Source: CALUVN01 sp944323595 (GTDB lineage: Bacteria; Cyanobacteriota; Vampirovibrionia; Gastranaerophilales; Gastranaerophilaceae). Taken from it: DNA of 64,000 bases. The stretch lies in contig OZ006972.1 of NCBI GenBank assembly GCA_963931255.1, positions 1,612,001 through 1,676,000 on the forward strand. The letters run 5' to 3'. Each line of letters starts with the position of its first letter. Positions within the stretch are counted from its first letter, which is position 1. A program made the translations under genes and the position numbers. The notes below the pieces were generated by a model. It saw only the letters and a list, made by a program, of their open reading frames with translations. It was not told the DNA's origin and did no database searches. Positions 59,750-64,000 of this stretch are shown here, piece by piece.

Positions 59750-60610
59750 ATGAACGAAGCGCCTAGAGTTAAAAAGACTTCGCACATCACATACAAAGAT
59801 TATAAAAAACGTGTCGGGAAACGAAATAATCAGGGTATGATTATTTTCGTATCTGCATTTTTCATGATGCTGTTGATATTTTTGGGTATCGCAAAACAAA
59901 TGTCGCCGGATGTTGATGTTTCAATAGGTGATAATGAAATGACACGTGAAGAAATGGTTAAATCTTCCGTAGATGACAGACTAAGATTAATACATATGGA
60001 AGATAATTCTTTTGATAGCACCGATGATACTTTTTCGCCTGAACTTGAGGAAAAAGTCAGAATTCCTGACAACGCACAAAATGAAGAGAGTGTAGATAAC
60101 TCTGACGACTGGGTAGATTTAAGTGCTGCAAATAAAAAGAAAGAAGAAACAACTAAAAAAGCTCCTGAAATCGATAAAACAACCCAATCCGAGCTGGATG
60201 AAACTATGAGACACCATCAGGAAATTATGAAAAATTTGAATAATATGAAACCTGTTCAGCCGACACCTGTTACAGGAGCACAGAGTTCAATGCCGTCAAG
60301 TGTTTCTATGAATACTAATATTGTAAAACCTGTAGAAGTAAAAAAAGTTCCGGTTCCGGCTCCTACAGCTCCACAGGCAAAAACAATTTCAGCAAAAGTT
60401 GTGGTAGGAAATTACGCGACAATGGAACAGGCTCAGGTCGCAAAAGGTATTATTTCGGAAGCAGGTTTGAATATTGATCCGTTCGTTAGAAACATCGGCG
60501 GAACTTATACTATTCAAACAGGCTCTTTTACTTCAAAAGAAAAGGCACAGGCTGCTGCTAATGACCTTTTGAGAAATAATTTTCCTGCAAGAGTAATCAT
60601 TGAACAGTAA
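59750..60610 (+). CDS. SPOR-domain membrane protein
   Basis: 286 residues. A basic cytoplasmic start, one transmembrane helix (MIIFVSAFFMMLLIFLGIA, residues about 25-43), a long disordered charged and Pro-rich stretch (DNSDDWVDLSAANKKK; KVPVPAPTAPQAK), then a C-terminal SPOR domain (KVVVGNYATMEQAQVAKGII and YTIQTGSFTSKEKAQAAAND). SPOR domains bind denuded glycan at division sites, so this is likely a cell-division-associated protein. Last gene of the HEAT-queC-DUF366 operon. Confidence 0.92.
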   Translation: MNEAPRVKKTSHITYKDYKKRVGKRNNQGMIIFVSAFFMMLLIFLGIAKQMSPDVDVSIGDNEMTREEMVKSSVDDRLRLIHMEDNSFDSTDDTFSPELEEKVRIPDNAQNEESVDNSDDWVDLSAANKKKEETTKKAPEIDKTTQSELDETMRHHQEIMKNLNNMKPVQPTPVTGAQSSMPSSVSMNTNIVKPVEVKKVPVPAPTAPQAKTISAKVVVGNYATMEQAQVAKGIISEAGLNIDPFVRNIGGTYTIQTGSFTSKEKAQAAANDLLRNNFPARVIIEQ

Positions 60611-60627
60611 AATGTAAAATAAATACT

Positions 60628-60659
60628 TTAAAGCTGCACAATATATTGTGCAGCTTTAA
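60628..60659. terminator. Palindromic terminator between SPOR and surE genes
   Basis: A perfect palindrome centred at 60643/60644 (TTAAAGCTGCACAATA and its complement), between two convergent genes, with T- and A-rich flanks. Confidence 0.65.
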
Positions 60660-60685
60660 TAATATTTTCAAGGCTTCTAACCTCT

Positions 60686-61480
60686 TTATGTCCACTTTCT
60701 TGTATCGTCTGTTCTCAAAACTTTGTCAAGATCAGCCATAACGCTTTCTTTAGTCATTTCATAAGTTACCGGAGTGATTGAAATTTTGTTGTTTCTAACT
60801 GCAGCGATATCAGTTTTGGCATTTGTAGATTCGCTGATAAGCTCACCTGCCATCCAGTAGTAAACTTTTCCGCGCGGATCCACTCTTTTTTCATAGTTAT
60901 CCGTAAACATTTTCTTTCCAAGTTCCGTGATGGCAACTCCGGCGATGTCATCTTCTTCAAGTGCAGGGATATTAACGTTTAAAATACTTTTAGGCGGAAA
61001 TTGAAAATCTTTTAACTTGTGAAGTAATGCGTTTACAAATTGTGCCGGATAAATAAAATCCTCATAATCGCTTTGCATACTTGCCAGAGATACCGCAATA
61101 CTCGGAATACCCATCATTGCTCCCTCCATTGCGCAGCTGACCGTTCCTGAATACAGGATATCAGAGCCTAGATTCGGACCGTGATTTATTCCTGAAATAA
61201 CGATGTCAGGTATTTCTTCCGGTGACAATATCGCATTGATAGCTATCTTAACGCAATCTCCGGGGGTTCCTGTTGTTACCCAGGTTCTTTTGGCGCCGTT
61301 TTTTGTTTCCTCAAGTTCTTCTACTCTCAAAGGAGTGTGCAGCGTAAGTGAATGCCCTGCTGCACTGCGTTCTCTGTCAGGGGCAACTACGTACACTTCG
61401 TGTTCTTTTGCTAATGTTTCAGTAAGCGCTCTTATGCCGTTAGCGGCAATACCGTCATCGTTTGAAATTAATATCTTCAT
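60686..61480 (-). CDS. surE: 5'-nucleotidase SurE
   Basis: 264 residues. Metal-dependent 5'/3'-nucleotidase acting on nucleoside monophosphates, involved in stress survival. Motifs: ILISNDDGIAANGIRAL, VVAPDRERSAAGHSLTL, TPGDCVKIAIN, VISGINHGPNLGSDILYSGTV and VNIPAL. Complete. Monocistronic. Confidence 0.96.
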   Translation of the reverse strand: MKILISNDDGIAANGIRALTETLAKEHEVYVVAPDRERSAAGHSLTLHTPLRVEELEETKNGAKRTWVTTGTPGDCVKIAINAILSPEEIPDIVISGINHGPNLGSDILYSGTVSCAMEGAMMGIPSIAVSLASMQSDYEDFIYPAQFVNALLHKLKDFQFPPKSILNVNIPALEEDDIAGVAITELGKKMFTDNYEKRVDPRGKVYYWMAGELISESTNAKTDIAAVRNNKISITPVTYEMTKESVMADLDKVLRTDDTRKWT

Positions 61481-61654
61481 AACTCTCCTTTATAAAAAAA
61501 TCTGTCCTCTTTTAACTTTTCTCTATCTTATATTATTACATGTTCTGTTGCAACTTTAAATAAGCTCTTAATTGTAAATTTATGTAACAAAACATATCAA
61601 ATAAATCATTGTTATGGCAATTATATATAACAAAAATTGTTTATATATATACAA

Positions 61655-61782
61655 CACGAGGAACGCTTAAAATTGAGGAAAAACACAAATTTTAAGCACA
61701 CTACACACTACACTTCACACATTACGAGGAATGATTTCAAGTTTACATTCCAAGGAGCCCCTTAAAAAGGCTCTTTTTTTTG
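61655..61782 (+). ncRNA. Candidate structured small RNA, about 130 nt
   Basis: No usable coding frame. Three stems in order: a perfect 10-bp hairpin GCTTAAAATT with AATTTTAAGC (61665-61697), a single-stranded C/A-rich section (ACACTACACACTACACTTCA), a 6-bp hairpin GGAATG with CATTCC (61728-61751), and an intrinsic terminator (GAGCC...GGCTC followed by eight T, 61755-61781). GAGGAA occurs before both the first and second hairpin. An AT-rich stretch with TATATA elements lies upstream, but no clear -35, so the 5' end is a guess. It matches no RNA family I can recognise. Confidence 0.5.
61755..61781 (+). terminator. Intrinsic terminator of the candidate RNA
   Basis: Stem GAGCC with GGCTC (9-base loop) followed immediately by eight T. 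It cannot belong to surE, which runs the other way, and no plus-strand protein gene precedes it for more than 1 kb. Confidence 0.8.
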
Positions 61783-61790
61783 CCTTTTTT

Positions 61791-61928
61791 TTATTTATTG
61801 GTAAGGATTACGTAGGCTAACCCGCCTTTATCATTATCTTTAAAGTTAATTTCTTTTTGAGTTTCAATCTCAGATTTGTCCGGTTTTTGATAATTTATTA
61901 AAAATCGCATAAACTCAGGGCTAAACAT
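61791..61928 (-). CDS. Small hypothetical protein, 45 residues
   Basis: Reads MFSPEFMRFLINYQKPDKSE and continues with a charged middle (TQKEINFKDNDKG) to the end GLAYVILTNK. A strong AAAGGAG ribosome binding site lies 5 bases before the ATG. No signal peptide or long hydrophobic helix, so it is probably a soluble small protein. It stands alone between the RNA candidate and sdaAB, on the opposite strand to both. Not recognised. Confidence 0.6.
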   Translation of the reverse strand: MFSPEFMRFLINYQKPDKSEIETQKEINFKDNDKGGLAYVILTNK

Positions 61929-62071
61929 ATTTCTCCTTTATTATTTTTAAGACACACAAAATTTAATACTACACTCTTATATAAAAACATAATAACACAG
62001 AAAATTGTTAAATTTTAATATAATTTTAATCAAATATTTACATAAGTTCATTATTCATTTAAACAATTTAA

Positions 62072-62080
62072 TGCTATAAT
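62072..62080 (+). promoter_or_regulatory. Extended -10 promoter of sdaAB
   Basis: TGCTATAAT, identical to the proB element, lies 35 bases before the sdaAB ATG. No good -35. Confidence 0.55.
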
Positions 62081-62114
62081 CATTCTAAATAGTTATAAAT
62101 AAAGAGGTTACGGG

Positions 62115-62774
62115 ATGAGGCAATCTTCAATAATGGATATAATCTCCCCTATAATGGTTGGACCGTCAAGTTCACACACTGCCGGTGCCGTTCGTTTAGG
62201 GCTTATGGCAAAGAATGTATACGACGCACCTATAAAAAAGATAACATTCAGATTATATAATTCATACGCCCAAACAGGAAAGGGGCACGGCACGGATAAA
62301 GGTCTGCTTGCGGGCATTTTGGGTTTAAGCGTTGATGATACCAGAATAAAAAATATCTTTGACTCTGAACTTGCCGGACAAATTGATTACAAATTTGAGT
62401 ATAAAGAAGATTTTAACCGTCATCCGAACGCTGTTGACTTTATATTTGACGGTAATTTAAGTATGCAGGTCTCAGGTGATTCAATCGGCGCAGGCGAAAT
62501 TATCATAACAAAAATAGACAACTTTTCCGTAAACCTTAACGGTAAATATAATACACTTTTACTGGTTTACAAGGATGTTCCCGGTATGATTTCCCGTGTA
62601 ACAAAACTTATAAACGTCAATATTGCTTCACTTCAATGCGACCGATATGCAAAAGGTGACGATGCTTCAATGTGTATATGTCTTGACGGTGAGGTTGACA
62701 AGGAGCTTATAAAAACTATATCAGCCTTTGACGATGTATATATGGTAAGGTATATAAAGAAATTGGAAAATTAA
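62115..62774 (+). CDS. sdaAB: L-serine dehydratase, beta subunit
   Basis: 219 residues. With the alpha subunit it deaminates L-serine to pyruvate and ammonia. IMVGPSSSHTAGAVRLGLMA is the family opening, and the C-terminal 75 residues form an ACT domain (LLVYKDVPGMISRVTKLINV). GAGG lies 7 bases before the ATG. First gene of the sdaAB-sdaAA pair. Confidence 0.95.
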   Translation: MRQSSIMDIISPIMVGPSSSHTAGAVRLGLMAKNVYDAPIKKITFRLYNSYAQTGKGHGTDKGLLAGILGLSVDDTRIKNIFDSELAGQIDYKFEYKEDFNRHPNAVDFIFDGNLSMQVSGDSIGAGEIIITKIDNFSVNLNGKYNTLLLVYKDVPGMISRVTKLINVNIASLQCDRYAKGDDASMCICLDGEVDKELIKTISAFDDVYMVRYIKKLEN

Positions 62775-62775
62775 T

Positions 62776-63654
62776 ATGGTAAAAAACGTAAATAGTTTTG
62801 AACAGTTGAAAGATATATGTGAATTTAAGAATTGCAAAATAAGCGATTATGTATTGAAAAGAGAAGCTGAAACCGCCGAAATTTCAATTGAAGAGATGCG
62901 TAATCTCGTCAAAAAAAGTTTAGATGCAATGAAAGATGCTGTTAAATCAGGCTTAAACAGTAAAGAAATGTCAATAAGCGGTATGTGCGGTGACGATTGT
63001 TACAGACTTCAAAAAAGGTACGCAGTCCACGGAGCTTTGTTTGGTAAGCTGTTTGAAAAGATTACAACTTATGCGCTAGCAACGATTGAAGAAAATCTTA
63101 GAATGGGTAAAATCGTAGCCTGTCCGACCGCAGGTTCCTGCGCAATAGTTCCGTCCGTATTAATTGCGGCTTCTGAGGAATTAAATATTCCTGAAGCTGA
63201 CCAGATAGATGCCTTAATAACAGCCGGCGAAATTGGACGGGTTATATCAAACAAAGTTTCGCTTGCAGGTGCGGTTGCAGGCTGTCAGGCTGAATGCGGG
63301 GTAGCTTCCGCAATGAGCGCAGGGGCGCTATGTCAGATTCTCGGCGGAACAAACGAACAAATTTTTAATGCCGTTGCGCTTGCTATGAAAAATCTTTTAG
63401 GTTTAACCTGTGATCCCGTGTGCGGTCTGGTTGAAATCCCGTGTGTTAAACGTAATCCGTTTCTTGCTATTCACGCCGTAACTGCAGCAGAATTGGCACT
63501 TTCTGATATAAAATCCAAAATTCCGCTTGATGAAGTTATAGATGCTCTGGAGCAAACCGGCAAACTTATGTCCCCTACATTAAAAGAAAGCTCGCAGGCC
63601 GGTCTGGCTAAAACAAAGACTGCGCTTGAATTAGAGAAAAGATTTTTCAATTAA
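62776..63654 (+). CDS. sdaAA: L-serine dehydratase, iron-sulfur alpha subunit
   Basis: 292 residues. Catalytic subunit with a [4Fe-4S] cluster. Motifs: CPTAGSCAIVPSVLIAAS, CQAECGVASAMSAGALC and LTCDPVCGLVEIPCVKRN with the conserved cysteines. Two-subunit form typical of Firmicutes-like and other anaerobes; the oxygen-sensitive cluster agrees with an anaerobic lifestyle (inference). One base after sdaAB. Confidence 0.96.
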   Translation: MVKNVNSFEQLKDICEFKNCKISDYVLKREAETAEISIEEMRNLVKKSLDAMKDAVKSGLNSKEMSISGMCGDDCYRLQKRYAVHGALFGKLFEKITTYALATIEENLRMGKIVACPTAGSCAIVPSVLIAASEELNIPEADQIDALITAGEIGRVISNKVSLAGAVAGCQAECGVASAMSAGALCQILGGTNEQIFNAVALAMKNLLGLTCDPVCGLVEIPCVKRNPFLAIHAVTAAELALSDIKSKIPLDEVIDALEQTGKLMSPTLKESSQAGLAKTKTALELEKRFFN

Positions 63655-63762
63655 TGTAAACTTTTGTAAATATTTTTCGAAAATCAGGCAATCCTGTGAA
63701 ATAAAAAAACTTTATATATATAGCATATAGAGTATAAATATATTTCATAAGGAGATATAATT

Positions 63763-63978
63763 ATGGCAAACGATGATATGAAAATTAGTGCAATTCGTAC
63801 AGGTGACACTGCATACACCGAAAAATTGGACAAAGAGAAAGAAAAAGAATTTATTACAAAACCATCATATAATAATGTTGGCGGCGGGCCTTCAATCTGG
63901 AATGACCACCTTGCATTCACTAAAACAAACGGTGTAGCCGGCGATAATGGTGAAAGCACAACCTGCTTCTATTCATAG
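63763..63978 (+). CDS. Small hypothetical protein, 71 residues
   Basis: Not recognised. Polar N-terminal half with a Lys/Glu-rich helix (TEKLDKEKEKEFITK) and a Gly/Asn-rich second half (NNVGGGPSIWNDH), ending in CFYS. AAGGAG lies 9 bases before the ATG, and a TATA-rich promoter region is found upstream. Similar in style to the small proteins at 12100 and 12422: strong expression signals, soluble, Gly/Asn-rich ends. Confidence 0.62.
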   Translation: MANDDMKISAIRTGDTAYTEKLDKEKEKEFITKPSYNNVGGGPSIWNDHLAFTKTNGVAGDNGESTTCFYS

Positions 63979-64000
63979 TGGTTTTTGCAAATTCAAAATG

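Overview
The window looks like a piece of an AT-rich, Gram-negative bacterial chromosome. It carries lipid A and LPS-export genes (lpxB, lpxI, lptB, one LptF/LptG-type permease, an LptD/OstA-like protein), the MEP isoprenoid gene ispG, NarL-type response regulators, and several AT-rich hypothetical proteins with hydrophobic helices or short F-S/T-G motifs. No photosynthesis gene is present. The set best fits a non-photosynthetic cyanobacterial relative (Melainabacteria/Vampirovibrionia, Gastranaerophilales-like, probably gut-associated). This assignment is inference from gene content; no rRNA or marker tree is available here.

Layout. 1-2.9 kb: 3' end of ligA, a membrane protein and a SIMPL-domain protein. 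2.9-5.5 kb (minus): lptB, an LptF/G permease and a phosphodiester glycosidase, joined by one-base TAATG overlaps. 5.8-11.6 kb: trpS, then a peptide-type ABC importer (binding protein and two permeases, no ATPase) and an MgtC-like protein. 11.6-12.7 kb: a candidate small RNA and two small hypothetical proteins. 12.7-19.3 kb is a surface-sugar and recombination locus: a DegT aminotransferase, tRNA-Leu(CAA), a tandem repeat array starting at the tRNA 3' end, a catalytic-domain-only tyrosine recombinase, two inverted dif-like palindromes, and two AT-rich glycosyltransferase genes. 19.4-31.8 kb (mostly minus) is a long cell-envelope block: EnvC-like M23 protein, LptD-like protein, class II aldolase, LpxI, LpxB, a hypothetical membrane protein, dgt, WecG-like transferase, transketolase N-half and a YhcH-like protein. 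31.9-38.7 kb: an NTPase-TPR protein, rsmG, a two-component pair, rmuC, pyrF. 38.6-46.6 kb (mostly minus): comEC, a GHL10-type protein, a TPR protein, a small secreted protein, ispG and an orphan response regulator, with one plus-strand phosphoesterase. 46.8-52.6 kb: nadB-nadC, then proB-proA-tyrA. 52.6-57.4 kb: hypothetical membrane proteins, a WecA/MraY-type transferase and glyA. 57.5-64 kb: a HEAT-repeat protein, queC, a DUF366 protein, a SPOR protein, surE, a structured RNA candidate, sdaAB-sdaAA and a small hypothetical protein.

Functionally the window is dominated by envelope assembly (LPS synthesis and export, undecaprenyl-linked sugar transfer, peptidoglycan remodelling) and amino-acid or cofactor metabolism (NAD from aspartate, proline, tyrosine, serine/glycine, queuosine precursor). 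The most unusual place is 14.9-16.25 kb, where tRNA-derived repeats, a minimal tyrosine recombinase and two inverted dif-like sites sit directly upstream of a glycosyltransferase operon. This could be a Xer-type resolution site or a promoter/leader inversion switch for surface sugars. Other points of note are two structured RNA candidates, two very small proteins with good ribosome binding sites, likely leaderless mRNAs, a possible ATT start codon, and a recurring hydrophobic-helix layout in hypothetical proteins.
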